64,000 nucleotides of DNA from Variovorax guangxiensis (GTDB lineage Bacteria; Pseudomonadota; Gammaproteobacteria; Burkholderiales; Burkholderiaceae_C). Position 1 is the first letter of the stretch. Each line of letters begins with the position of its first letter. Of this stretch, positions 49,564 through 58,093 are shown one piece after another. The notes beneath the pieces were generated by a model. It was not told the DNA's origin and ran no database searches. It saw only the letters and a list, made by a program, of their open reading frames with translations. Made by a program: the position numbers and the translations under genes. The DNA is taken from NCBI RefSeq assembly GCF_003952165.1, contig NZ_RXFT01000008.1:275529-339528 (forward strand), in the 5' to 3' direction.

Positions 49564-52395
49564 ATGACGCATCGAGGACGAGGATCGAGGCCCGCGTGGC
49601 CATTCAGGACACTGGCGCTGACTACTCTTGCCATCGCGCTGACCGCCTGCGGCGGCGGTGGTGGTGGCGGCGCTTCCTTTCCACTGATTCCCCCATCGTC
49701 CGGCGGCTCGCCCTCCGGCAACACGCCGCCTCCGGCGACGCAGCCACCAGCCACGCAGCCTGACAACGCCACACCCGAGGTGACGCCGCCCACGTGCGCG
49801 GCCGTTCCGGCCGGCGCACCTCTGACGGCCATCTCGTCCGTGCAAGGCACGGGCCACATCAGCCCCATGGCGAACCAGGCCGTGACCGTGCGCGGCGTGG
49901 TGGTGGGCGATTTCCAGAACTCCGGCTCCGCCTCGGTGAAGCTGAACGGATTCTTCGTACAGCAACTCGTGCCCGATGCCGATCCGCTGACCTCCGAAGG
50001 CGTCTTCGTCTACGCGCCGAGCGGCAGCACCCGCGTGGCCGTCGGCGACTTCGTGCAGGTCACCGGCGAGGTGACCGAGTTCGGCCAGACAGCCGGTGTC
50101 GGCGCGAAGCCTGACAGCATCACCGAGATCGTCGGAACTGGCGCCACTGCGCTGGCCATCAGCGTCTGCGGCAGCGGCGTGGTCGTCAAGCCCACGCAGA
50201 TCACGCTGCCGGTGGCGGACGAATCCACGCTGGAGCGCTACGAGGGCATGCTGGTCGAGATCGCGCAGCCCCTGGCGGTGACAGAGCTCTTCGAGCTGGG
50301 CCGCTACGGCCAGATGGTGCTGTCGCTGAACGGGCGCCAGTTCAACCCGACCAACGGCAACGCGACGGCGACGCATGCGCAGAACCTGCTCTCGCGCATC
50401 ATGCTGGACGACGGCTCGTCGGTGTCCAACCCGAACCCCATTCCGTACCTGAGCGCGGCCGGCACCGAGGGCACCCGCCGCATGGGCGACACCACGCAGA
50501 AGATCACCGGCATCCTGAGCCACAACTTCGGCGCCTACCGCATCCAGCCGACGGTGGCGCCGGTGTTCGCGCAGGCCAATCCGCGCCAGCCCACGGCGCC
50601 GGTGGTCGGCGGCTCGCTGAAGGTGGCCAGCCTCAACGTGCTCAACTACTTCACCACCTTCCAGGACGGCACGAACTCTGCAGGCCAGCCCGGCCAGGTC
50701 TGCCTGCTCGGCACAGGCGTAGCGACGGACTGCCGCGGCGCGAACAACCTGAACGAGTTCAAGCGGCAGCAAGCCAAGATCGTGGCGGCCATCGCGGGGC
50801 TCGACGCCGACGTGATCGGCCTGATGGAGATCCAGAACACCGACGTCGCGACGAACGACCTGCTGGCCGCCCTCAACGCCAAGGTCGGCGCGAACACCTA
50901 TGCGGCGGTCAACAGCGGTGTGTTCGGCACCGACGCCATCAAGGTCGACATCCTCTACAAGCCCGCGAAGGTGCAGCGCGTCGGCAACGTCGTGCTGCCG
51001 ACCGGCGCCGACCTGGCCGACTACACCGCCGCCAGCGGCCGCCCGCCGCTGGCCCAGCGCTTCAGCGTGGTCGGCAACAACGGCGGCTTCTGGTTAGTGG
51101 TCAATCACCTGAAGAGCAAGGGCAGCTGCCCGACCACGGGCGACGTCGACCAGGGCCAGGGCTGCTGGAACCTCGCGCGCGTCAAACAGGCGCAGGCACT
51201 GAACAGCTTTGTCGGCAAGCTCAAGGCCATGGGCACGACCGGCGAGCCAGACGTGCTGATGATGGGCGACTTCAACAGCTACCTGCTCGAAGACCCGACC
51301 AAGCAACTCGAGGCCGCGGGCAATGAGAGCCTGCTCAAGCGCATGCCCGCGGCCGACCGCTACACCTACGTGTTCGGCGGCGAGACCGGCGCGCTCGACC
51401 ATGCCTACGTATCGGCCTCGCTGGCCACGCAGGTCAACGGCGTGAACGTGTGGCACATCAACTCCGACGAACCGACCGCGCTCGACTACAACACCGACTT
51501 CACCACCGACGACCGCTACGCGCCCACGCCGTTCCGCGCGTCGGACCATGACCCGGTGCTGGTGGGCTTGAACCTCGCGGCCGACACTGCGGTGGTGGAG
51601 CCCATCGTCAGCGCGTCGATCCCTGGAGCGGCGAAGACTGGCGAGAGCTACAGCGTGAACATCACCGAGGCCACGCCCGGCGGTGCCACGACGGTAACCT
51701 CGCTCGTGGTCGACTGGGGCGATGGCACCACCACCAACGTACCTGGCACGGGCGCGGTGACGCATACCTACGCGACGGCGGGCACCTTCGGCGTGACGAT
51801 CACGCTGACCAACTCGTCCAGCCAGACGGCGATGCAATCGGGCAACGTGACGGTCACCAACACGGTGGTGGTGAATCCGCCCGGGCCGCCGGACCTGTTC
51901 TTCAGCGAATACGTGGAAGGCTCGTCGAACAACAAGGCGATCGAGATCTACAACCCGACCGCTGCGGCCATCGACCTGAGCCTGTACGCCGTCAAGCTGT
52001 ATTCCAACGGCGCTTCGAGCCCGCCGACCAGCACCCAGGCACTGAGCGGCTCGCTGGCGCCCGGCGCCGTGCTGGTGCTGGCGAATGCGAGTGCCACGGC
52101 AGCCTTCAAGCCCGCCGGCACGCAGGACAGCGGTGTCGCCAACTTCAACGGCGACGATGCCCTGACGCTGGAAAAGTCTGGCGTGGTCATCGACCGCATC
52201 GGGCAGGTCGGCGTGGACCCGGGCACCGAGTGGAAGAGCTCCAACGGAGCCAGCACCCTGAACCAGACCCTGCGCCGCAAGGCCAGCATCACCTCGGGCG
52301 ATCCCAACCCGGGCATCGCCTTCGATCCGGCGGTTCAGTGGGACAGCTTCCCCATCGACACGTCTGCTGGGCTGGGTTCGCATTCGGTGAACTGA
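49564..52395 (+). CDS. ExeM/NucH-type extracellular nuclease lipoprotein with C-terminal PKD and lamin-tail domains
   Basis: 943 residues. A lipoprotein signal ends at LTAC (Cys29) with a poly-Gly/Pro/Thr linker. An OB-like segment follows (VQGTGHISPMANQAVTVRGV). The endonuclease/exonuclease/phosphatase domain (about 350-680) has LKVASLNVLNYF, GLMEIQNTD, NHLKSKG, MMGDFNSYL and ASDHDPVLVGL, giving the metal and catalytic residues of DNase I-like enzymes. Next comes a PKD-type beta domain (WGDGTTTNVPGTGAVTHTYA) and a C-terminal lamin-tail domain (FFSEYVEGSSNNKAIEIYNP). It should degrade extracellular DNA at the cell surface, for nutrient use or biofilm remodelling. Confidence 0.88.
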   Translation: MTHRGRGSRPAWPFRTLALTTLAIALTACGGGGGGGASFPLIPPSSGGSPSGNTPPPATQPPATQPDNATPEVTPPTCAAVPAGAPLTAISSVQGTGHISPMANQAVTVRGVVVGDFQNSGSASVKLNGFFVQQLVPDADPLTSEGVFVYAPSGSTRVAVGDFVQVTGEVTEFGQTAGVGAKPDSITEIVGTGATALAISVCGSGVVVKPTQITLPVADESTLERYEGMLVEIAQPLAVTELFELGRYGQMVLSLNGRQFNPTNGNATATHAQNLLSRIMLDDGSSVSNPNPIPYLSAAGTEGTRRMGDTTQKITGILSHNFGAYRIQPTVAPVFAQANPRQPTAPVVGGSLKVASLNVLNYFTTFQDGTNSAGQPGQVCLLGTGVATDCRGANNLNEFKRQQAKIVAAIAGLDADVIGLMEIQNTDVATNDLLAALNAKVGANTYAAVNSGVFGTDAIKVDILYKPAKVQRVGNVVLPTGADLADYTAASGRPPLAQRFSVVGNNGGFWLVVNHLKSKGSCPTTGDVDQGQGCWNLARVKQAQALNSFVGKLKAMGTTGEPDVLMMGDFNSYLLEDPTKQLEAAGNESLLKRMPAADRYTYVFGGETGALDHAYVSASLATQVNGVNVWHINSDEPTALDYNTDFTTDDRYAPTPFRASDHDPVLVGLNLAADTAVVEPIVSASIPGAAKTGESYSVNITEATPGGATTVTSLVVDWGDGTTTNVPGTGAVTHTYATAGTFGVTITLTNSSSQTAMQSGNVTVTNTVVVNPPGPPDLFFSEYVEGSSNNKAIEIYNPTAAAIDLSLYAVKLYSNGASSPPTSTQALSGSLAPGAVLVLANASATAAFKPAGTQDSGVANFNGDDALTLEKSGVVIDRIGQVGVDPGTEWKSSNGASTLNQTLRRKASITSGDPNPGIAFDPAVQWDSFPIDTSAGLGSHSVN

Positions 52396-52449
52396 ACCCG
52401 ACCGGGCGCCCGGACATGGGCGCTCCGCATGAAGCAAAGAGAACGGGAA

Positions 52450-52471
52450 GGGGCGCTCAGCGCAGCGCCCC
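52450..52471. terminator. Hairpin downstream of the nuclease gene
   Basis: GGGGCGCT-CAGCGC-AGCGCCCC: perfect 8-bp arms, 55 bp after the nuclease stop codon. It is GC-rich but has no T-run; a possible terminator. Confidence 0.45.
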
Positions 52472-52535
52472 GACCAGACCCGGCACCGATCCAATCGGGC
52501 CAGGACTTCTCGACGCGCTGCTCATTCAGGGCGAC

Positions 52536-52629
52536 GCTCACGCCGATGGGGTACCTTGCTCCGCGAATGTCCTCCGCCCTTCGGGCTCCCCCTTTATTTC
52601 GCTGCGCAAGGCACCCCATCGGCGTGAGC
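52536..52629 (+). repeat. Palindromic element, full copy (left flank of island)
   Basis: 94 bp. The outer arms GCTCACGCCGATGGGG (52536 onward, continuing TACCTTGC) and, on the right, GCGCAAGG then CACCCCATCGGCGTGAGC pair over about 23 bases with one mismatch. The central core of about 45 bp has CGCGAATGTCCTCCGCCC, an inner GCCC-TTC-GGGC hairpin and TTTATTTCGCTGCG. The core, but not the arms, recurs in inverse orientation at 55568-55659. Confidence 0.85.
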
Positions 52630-52980
52630 GGTTGGAGCCGCTGGGGCTGACTTGGAAAGGGGGCACGAGGTTCGCGCACAGCGCATTGCGGAAGCTGCAT
52701 TTGTTGGCAGTCGCCGCGACTTCGTGCTGTGCGAGGCGGCGACTTGCCGGGTTCTTCTCTACAGTGAATGCCCCTGTCACCCGATACCCCACCAAGGGGA
52801 GGAGAAAGGCGCAACACACCCAAGTCACCCAGATGTTCGAAGGCTGCTTGCCTCGCGGCAGGTCGTCGGTGCGAAAGCAGCGATGCAGATGCGAGGTGTC
52901 AAAAGGCGACGGCCAGGGTGTTACTAGCACCCCAGCCGTCTAACCAAGTTCGTGCAACACCTTGGAAGGACCGCACAAAA

Positions 52981-53253
52981 ATGGCTACCAAGACTATAGC
53001 CCGGCCAACTACGCCGGTAGCTTCCGCAGAAACCGCCCAACAAGACCCGGCGGATCTTCTTGAAAACACCCTCACTCAGCTTGAAGCTCTCCTGTGGGTA
53101 TGCCACGGGGAAGACATCGACTGGTGCAGCGGGGATGGGCCTCGGCAGCTGGACAATCTGCTTTGGCTTGCGGCCGAGATGGCGCGCAAGGCGGGGGAGT
53201 TGTTTCAGCTGAGCGAGAAGGCGCGACGTGGGGCGCCTGAGGCTGGCGGGTAG
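52981..53253 (+). CDS. Small hypothetical protein of the accessory island
   Basis: 90 residues from the ATG at 52981 (TTGGAAGGA upstream). The N-terminus is Thr/Pro/Ala-rich and probably flexible. A helical core follows (DPADLLENTLTQLEALLWVC, ESIDWCSGDG-like HGEDIDWCSGDGPRQLDNLL, WLAAEMARKAGELFQL) with two Cys and three Trp. No family is recognised. It may be part of the defence-like cassette (TIR gene starts 288 bp downstream) or an independent insert. There is no membrane segment. Confidence 0.6.
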   Translation: MATKTIARPTTPVASAETAQQDPADLLENTLTQLEALLWVCHGEDIDWCSGDGPRQLDNLLWLAAEMARKAGELFQLSEKARRGAPEAGG

Positions 53254-53541
53254 CGGCCGGTCTGCGGGCTGCGGCGTTCGCAGCCCGCCTAACGAACGGG
53301 GGCTTTGGGGTAGGGCGGCTGAAGCCTTTTGCGACGGACCGAATTCAGCCCGGTTGAGGTTGTGTTCTCCAGCACGTGTTCGAGTTCTTTCAGAAGAGAA
53401 ACTAAAAGGTGGTTCGACGCGCGCATGCGGTGACATTGCGCCGTGAGGCGTATGCTCGCCAGCACCGCTCACGATGAAATGTCACTGTGCTCCAGTAGGC
53501 GTCAACGTCAAGCGCCTCGTACACCTATCGACGGAGATTTC

Positions 53542-54585
53542 ATGCCCCTCGCCGAGAGAACGGACGAACTGAAGCGACTGATCCAAGCCTTTGAGTCCGA
53601 GGCTGGAAGGTTTTATCCCTTGACGCTCTCACTTCTGTATGTGACGCAAGACAGCCTTAGCTTCGACCGTCCAATAGGGCGGCCAAACCACGCGATCATG
53701 TTGTGGCAGTACTACGGTGCGATCCAGGGGGAGGGCGGTGCCGAGGGGCTTGCCAAGGACTTGGAGGATAGCGACCTGAAATGGGGTATCCGAGGCGCCA
53801 AGCTGACTTGCTTCGGTGTGCTCGAAGGCGACGGCTGCGAATTGTTTGTCCGTATGGCTCAGCGCGCGGGCACTTTGTTCGACAAGGACGAGGCGAGTTC
53901 GCTCAAGTCGCGGATGGTTCAAGAAATTTTGGACACCGAATTGAAGAGGCACGCTCCAGCCAAGCCGACTGCGGCATCGAACGATAACCCGCTTGCACTT
54001 TGGCTGAATTACTTACTGTTCCACCTCTCTATGACGAACCCTGGTAGGGAGAAAGCCCAACGCATCAATCCCGATCCATTTACTCTCTCTCTGCTTGCGC
54101 TGGAGAGGCTCTACTCAGAGCGCTCGATTGGAAAAGCGGATAGGTCTGTACAACCTCTATCAGCGCTCCAATTCAAAGTGGCCATGTCATTTCCAGGCGA
54201 GCAACGACAGTACGTCTCTGCCACGGTTAACGCGCTCCGGTCGCACCTTCCGCCGGATTCAATCTTCTATGACTACGACTATCAAGCTCAGCTTGCGAAA
54301 CCGAATCTGGACGTGCTGTTGCAGGACATCTACCGAAACAGGGCCGATCTGGTCGTCATCTTCTTATGCGAAGAGTACGGTGCAAAGCAATGGTGTGGAC
54401 TTGAGTGGCGGGCGATCCGGGATCTGATCAAGCACAAGAATGATGACCAGATCATGTTTGTGAGGTTCGACGATGCGCCCGTTGAAGGTGTTCTATCTCT
54501 GGACGGTTACGTGGACGCCAGGGTTCACTCGCCAGAGAAACTAGCCGATTTCATTCGGCAGCGAGTAGAAACCTCGCGGGCGTGA
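53542..54585 (+). CDS. TIR-domain protein with unassigned N-terminal domain
   Basis: 347 residues from the ATG at 53542, with GGAG six bases upstream. Residues 1-205 form an unassigned alpha/beta region (MLWQYYGAIQGEGGAEGLAK, RGAKLTCFGVLEGDGCELF). Residues 211-342 are a TIR domain: FKVAMSFPGEQRQYVSATVN, FYDYDYQ, LDVLLQDIYRNRADLVVIFL, and the catalytic-type motif WCGLEW with Glu288. Bacterial TIR domains of this class cleave NAD or make cyclic ADP-ribose signals in anti-phage systems such as Thoeris, CBASS and TIR-pAgo. The gene is distinctly lower in GC than the chromosome and is followed 75 bp later by the protease-like membrane gene. Confidence 0.85.
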   Translation: MPLAERTDELKRLIQAFESEAGRFYPLTLSLLYVTQDSLSFDRPIGRPNHAIMLWQYYGAIQGEGGAEGLAKDLEDSDLKWGIRGAKLTCFGVLEGDGCELFVRMAQRAGTLFDKDEASSLKSRMVQEILDTELKRHAPAKPTAASNDNPLALWLNYLLFHLSMTNPGREKAQRINPDPFTLSLLALERLYSERSIGKADRSVQPLSALQFKVAMSFPGEQRQYVSATVNALRSHLPPDSIFYDYDYQAQLAKPNLDVLLQDIYRNRADLVVIFLCEEYGAKQWCGLEWRAIRDLIKHKNDDQIMFVRFDDAPVEGVLSLDGYVDARVHSPEKLADFIRQRVETSRA

Positions 54586-54660
54586 GCCCAGGGCTGCCCA
54601 ACTCCGCCTCCGGCCCGCCGCCTGAGGCGGCTTCAAACTCGAAAATCAGATCTCATACAA

Positions 54661-55485
54661 ATGCCCATTTTTCGTGATCAGCCGCTTGCAAGCACCAACC
54701 TTGACCGCCAAGGCGAGCGTCTTAGCAAGCACTTCCTGGAACAGTGTTGCGCCGACATGTCCAGCAGGCGATTCCCAGTGCACCAAGAGCATGACATGCG
54801 CAGGCCTGTTTCAGGGTACATCGAGAATCCACGGCTTGTGCCGGACGTGGATCACCCCGGGGAGTGGCGTTTGATCGGTGACGTGTATGTGGATGAAGGT
54901 GCTCTAGAGGATGTGCTTGGAGGATTCAGCATCTCCGGGATGGAAATAATCCGGCGCACGGAAGATGCAACTGCCTTGTTGTATCTGCCGTTCCCCCACT
55001 ACAACGATGAGGATCTTCTCGTGCAAGTGCTCGCCGACGCCGCTCTTGGTGTCGGGAAATGGATCAAAAAGGGTGCCGAACCTTTAGGCTGGGTGCTCTT
55101 GGGAAGTGTTGTTGCATTCGCCATTACGCCGATATGGGATGACATCTACAAGCGCAAGATCGCACCGCGAATCGACGGATTGATAGCCGGGCTCTTGCCC
55201 GCACTCCGCAAAAGGGGCTTGGCAGCCGAACTTGTCCAGATCGTCTTGTTCAAGGAAGCTGAAGTCGAGGTCAGGATCATCCCTGTGCAGGGAAAAGAAG
55301 AGATTTGTCTGCATTCGTCTGCCGTGGAGCGGGGTCTACGTGAGGTAGTCAACTTTCTCAGGGTCGACGTCACCGCTCAGGCAATAGGAGTAAAGCGAAT
55401 CGTCATCTTTTTCGACGAAGTACTCGGAGCCTACAAGTTGCATCGCATCGAGTATGTCGACGGGCGCGTCGAGCATCTGGCCTAA
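54661..55485 (+). CDS. Membrane protein with a phage prohead-protease-like N-terminal domain
   Basis: 274 residues. Residues 5-98 resemble HK97-type prohead proteases: ASTNLDRQGERLSKHFLEQ, then VHQEHDMRRPVSGYIENPRL with His41/His44, the acidic strand GEWRLIGDVYVDEGALEDVL, and GGFSISGMEI with Ser90 as the likely nucleophile. This His...Ser pattern (G-x-S-I-x-G) is that of the self-assembling capsid maturation proteases. A membrane helix follows at 141-158 (PLGWVLLGSVVAFAITPIW), then a C-terminal alpha/beta domain with no recognised family. No capsid, portal or terminase gene is nearby, so it is not a prophage piece in the usual sense. The neighbouring TIR gene suggests a defence role. The protease assignment is by motif only. 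Confidence 0.7.
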   Translation: MPIFRDQPLASTNLDRQGERLSKHFLEQCCADMSSRRFPVHQEHDMRRPVSGYIENPRLVPDVDHPGEWRLIGDVYVDEGALEDVLGGFSISGMEIIRRTEDATALLYLPFPHYNDEDLLVQVLADAALGVGKWIKKGAEPLGWVLLGSVVAFAITPIWDDIYKRKIAPRIDGLIAGLLPALRKRGLAAELVQIVLFKEAEVEVRIIPVQGKEEICLHSSAVERGLREVVNFLRVDVTAQAIGVKRIVIFFDEVLGAYKLHRIEYVDGRVEHLA

Positions 55486-55567
55486 CTTGTCGTATGCCGC
55501 AGCCCGGTTCCATTCGTTCGATTGGCGAAATAACGCTGCGCTTCAACACTACAGCCACCCTCATCAT

Positions 55568-55659
55568 GCGCAGGGCACCGGGTGCTCCCCGCAGCGAAAT
55601 AAAGGGGGAGCCCGAAGGGCGGAGGACATTCGCGGAGGGGAGTACCCGGTGCCCTGCGC
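55568..55659 (-). repeat. Palindromic element, full inverted copy (right flank of island)
   Basis: 92 bp. The core CGCAGCGAAATAAAGGGGGA then GCCCGAAGGGCGGAGGACATTCGCGG is the reverse complement of the core at 52536-52629. The arms are different in sequence: GCGCAGGGCACCGGG on the left (55568 onward) and CCCGGTGCCCTGCGC on the right, yet again pair over about 23 bases with one mismatch. It lies between the protease-like gene and the convergent dehydrogenase gene. Confidence 0.85.
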
Positions 55660-55702
55660 ACGCGCCCCGAATGAAGGCGGCGGGCAGGTCAAAAGAAAAG
55701 AA

Positions 55703-56605
55703 TCAGCGCAACGCTTCGACCAGATCAAGCACCATCCGGTCCCCACCGAACTTCCCGACCCCATGAGTCAGCAGCGCATCCACAGCCTGCGCAATGCCAT
55801 GGCTCGAAGACGACTGCTCCGCCATGTCGTTGTAGTACCCCAGGTCCTTCTTCGCGTTCGCCATCGAGAACTTCAGCGAATCGGTGCTGCCGGTCAGCAG
55901 CTTGGGCTTGACGCGTTCGAGTGCCACGCCGTTGCCGCCGCCCTTGGCGAGCACGTCGACGAACACGTCGGGCTTCACGCCGGCGTGTTCGGCGCAGGCC
56001 GCGGCCTCGCACAGCAGCGCCACGGTGCCCAGCGACACGAAGTTGTGCAGCAGCTTCATCGCGTGGCCGGCGCCGATGCCGCCCACGTGCGTGACGTTCT
56101 CGGCGAAGCAGCGCAAGAGCGGCAGGCACGAGGCCAGCACTTGCTCGTCGCCGCCCACCAGCAGGTTCAGGCGGCCTTCGGCGGCCTCCTTGGCGGTGCG
56201 GGTCATGGGCGCGTCGATGAACTTGCCGCCCTTGGCGCTCACCGCTTCAGCCACCTTGGCGGTGGAGGCGGGCACTGCGGTGGAGCAGTCGATGACCACG
56301 GTGCCGGGGCGCAGGGTGCTCAGTGCGCCTGGACTGTCCTGAGTGCCCAGCATCACGGCCTCGACCTGCGGGGTGCCGGTGACGCAGAGGATCAGCACAT
56401 TGACCTGCGCGGCCAGCGAGGCCACGTCCTTCACCGAGGTGGCGCCGGCCTTCAGCAGGCCGTCTATGGGCTGGTTGCCCGCGTGCTCCAGCACGGTGAG
56501 CTGATGGCCGTGCTTGACGATGTTGCTGGCGATGCCGTGGCCCATCAGGCCCACGCCGACGAGGCCAACCTTGCGCGGCGCTTGCTGCTGTTCAGTGGTT
56601 GTCAT
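55703..56605 (-). CDS. NAD(P)-dependent dehydrogenase of the 3-hydroxyisobutyrate dehydrogenase family
   Basis: 300 residues. The N-terminal Rossmann domain has VGLVGVGLMGHGIASNIV (GxGxMG). DCSTAVPASTAKVAEAV gives the substrate loop, APMTRTAKEAAEGRLNLLVG the conserved middle motif, and GAGHAMKLLHNFVSLGTVAL contains the catalytic Lys (about residue 182). The enzyme oxidises a beta-hydroxy acid or reduces the corresponding semialdehyde. It is the last gene of the leftward amidase operon, 9 bp after the aldehyde dehydrogenase, so it may act on the same degradation path. The exact substrate is unknown. Confidence 0.9.
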   Translation of the reverse strand: MTTTEQQQAPRKVGLVGVGLMGHGIASNIVKHGHQLTVLEHAGNQPIDGLLKAGATSVKDVASLAAQVNVLILCVTGTPQVEAVMLGTQDSPGALSTLRPGTVVIDCSTAVPASTAKVAEAVSAKGGKFIDAPMTRTAKEAAEGRLNLLVGGDEQVLASCLPLLRCFAENVTHVGGIGAGHAMKLLHNFVSLGTVALLCEAAACAEHAGVKPDVFVDVLAKGGGNGVALERVKPKLLTGSTDSLKFSMANAKKDLGYYNDMAEQSSSSHGIAQAVDALLTHGVGKFGGDRMVLDLVEALR

Positions 56606-56614
56606 GTGTTGTCT

Positions 56615-58069
56615 TCATCCGTGCTTGATGGCGATGGTCTTGAGGGTCGTGAAACCGAGCAGGGCCTCGAAGCCCTTCTCGCGGCCGAAGCCGCTGGACT
56701 TCACGCCGCCGAATGGCAGTTCTACACCACCCGCCGCACCGTAATTGTTGACGAAGACCTGGCCGCAGTGCAGCTTGTGCGCCATGCGCAGCTGGCGCGC
56801 GCCGTCGCGGGTCCACACGCCGGCCACCAGACCGAAGTCCGTCCCGTTGGCCAGGCGCACCGCCTCGGCCTCGTCGGCGAAGGGCGTCAGGGCCAGCACG
56901 GGGCCGAAGATCTCGCGCTGCGCGATGTCGCTCTCGTGCGGCACGTCGCGGAACAGCACGGCTTCCTGGTAGTAGCCGGTGGAAGAGGCATTGGGCGACA
57001 CCGTGCCGCGCGCGGCCACCTTCAGGCCGGCCGCCTCGGCGGTCGCGACCATGTCTCGCACCTGGCGGAACTGCTTTTCGTTGATGAGCGGGCCCATGTC
57101 CAGGTCTTCGGCGGGCGTGCCCGCGCGCACTGCTGAGAAGCGCCCGGCGAGGCGCTGCACCACTTCTTCGTAGACCGACTGTTCCACCAGCACGCGGCTG
57201 CCCGCCGAGCAGGTCTGGCCGGCGTTCTGGATGATGGCGTTCAGCAGCACCGGCTCCGCCGCGTCGAGGTCGGCATCCGCGAACACGATCTGCGGCGACT
57301 TGCCGCCCAGCTCCAGCGTCACCGGGCAATGGCGCTCGGCAGCGGCCAGGCCCACGCTGCGGCCGGTAATGGTCGAGCCGGTGAACGAGATGTGGTCGAT
57401 GCCGGGGTGCGCGCACAGCGCAGCGCCGGCTTCCTTACCGTAGCCGGTCACCACGTTGAGCGCGCCTGCCGGAAAGCCGACCTCGGTCGCGATCTCGGCC
57501 AGGCGCAGCAGCGACAGGCTCGCGTCTTCCGCTGGCTTCACCACGCAGGCGTTGCCCGCGGCGAGCGAGGCTCCCACGCTGCGGCCCGCGATCTGCATCG
57601 GGTAGTTCCAGGGAATGATGTGGCCCGTCACGCCGTGCGGCACGCGCACCGTCAGCACGGTGTAGCCGCGCTCGTAGGGCAGGGTGTCGCCGTGCAGCTT
57701 GTCGCAGGCGCCGGCGTAGTACTCCATGTAGCGGGCCAGGGCGGTGGCGTCGTTGCGCGCCACGCGCAGCGCCTTGCCGGTGTCGCGCGCCTCCAGTTGG
57801 GCCAGCTCCTCGTGATGCTCCATGACGGCGGCGCCGAGCTTGGCGAGCAGGCGGCCGCGCTGCAGCGCGGTCATGCCGCCCCAGGGGCCGTCGAAGTTCT
57901 CGCCCATGGCCTGGCGTGCGGCGCGCACGGCGGTGTCCACGTCGGCGGCGGTGCCGCGCGCGATCTCGCCGAACTTGCTGCCATCGCTCGGGTCGATCAC
58001 GTCGATGGTGGCGTTGCCTTCGGACTGCATGTGGCGTCCGTCGATGTAGTGGGCTGCTGCTGCGTTCAT
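56615..58069 (-). CDS. NAD(P)-dependent aldehyde dehydrogenase
   Basis: 484 residues, a full-length ALDH superfamily member. GHIIPWNYPMQIAGRS binds cofactor, FTGSTITGRSVGLAAAE is the Rossmann turn, VTLELGGKSPQIVFADADLD holds the catalytic Glu (about 255), and NAGQTCSAGSRVLVEQSVYE the nucleophilic Cys (about 289). It oxidises an aldehyde to the acid. It sits 24 bp after the amidase gene and 9 bp before the dehydrogenase gene, so it is part of a catabolic operon. The substrate is not deducible from sequence. Confidence 0.93.
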   Translation of the reverse strand: MNAAAAHYIDGRHMQSEGNATIDVIDPSDGSKFGEIARGTAADVDTAVRAARQAMGENFDGPWGGMTALQRGRLLAKLGAAVMEHHEELAQLEARDTGKALRVARNDATALARYMEYYAGACDKLHGDTLPYERGYTVLTVRVPHGVTGHIIPWNYPMQIAGRSVGASLAAGNACVVKPAEDASLSLLRLAEIATEVGFPAGALNVVTGYGKEAGAALCAHPGIDHISFTGSTITGRSVGLAAAERHCPVTLELGGKSPQIVFADADLDAAEPVLLNAIIQNAGQTCSAGSRVLVEQSVYEEVVQRLAGRFSAVRAGTPAEDLDMGPLINEKQFRQVRDMVATAEAAGLKVAARGTVSPNASSTGYYQEAVLFRDVPHESDIAQREIFGPVLALTPFADEAEAVRLANGTDFGLVAGVWTRDGARQLRMAHKLHCGQVFVNNYGAAGGVELPFGGVKSSGFGREKGFEALLGFTTLKTIAIKHG

Positions 58070-58093
58070 GATGTCTTGTCTCCTGAAGGCCGG

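Larger units (their letters stand above)
52396..52980. other. Intergenic region with palindromic element at the left edge of the accessory island
   Basis: 585 bp with no supported gene. It contains a hairpin at 52450-52471, the full palindromic element at 52536-52629, and about 300 bp of unassigned sequence before the 90-residue gene. Open frames crossing the element look like translated repeat rather than protein. Confidence 0.6.

Noticed and set aside
52230..52943. Open frames running through the palindromic element at 52.5 kb
   Set aside because: They share RNKGGARRAEDIRG-type peptides only because the element is translated; no protein family is supported.
54661..55485. Prohead-protease-like gene considered as part of a prophage
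   Set aside because: No portal, capsid, terminase or integrase gene is near, and the domain is joined to a membrane helix and an unknown C-terminal domain.
55454..57136. Open frame of 560 codons on the plus strand
   Set aside because: It crosses the palindromic element and is antisense to the dehydrogenase and aldehyde dehydrogenase genes; it has no domain.
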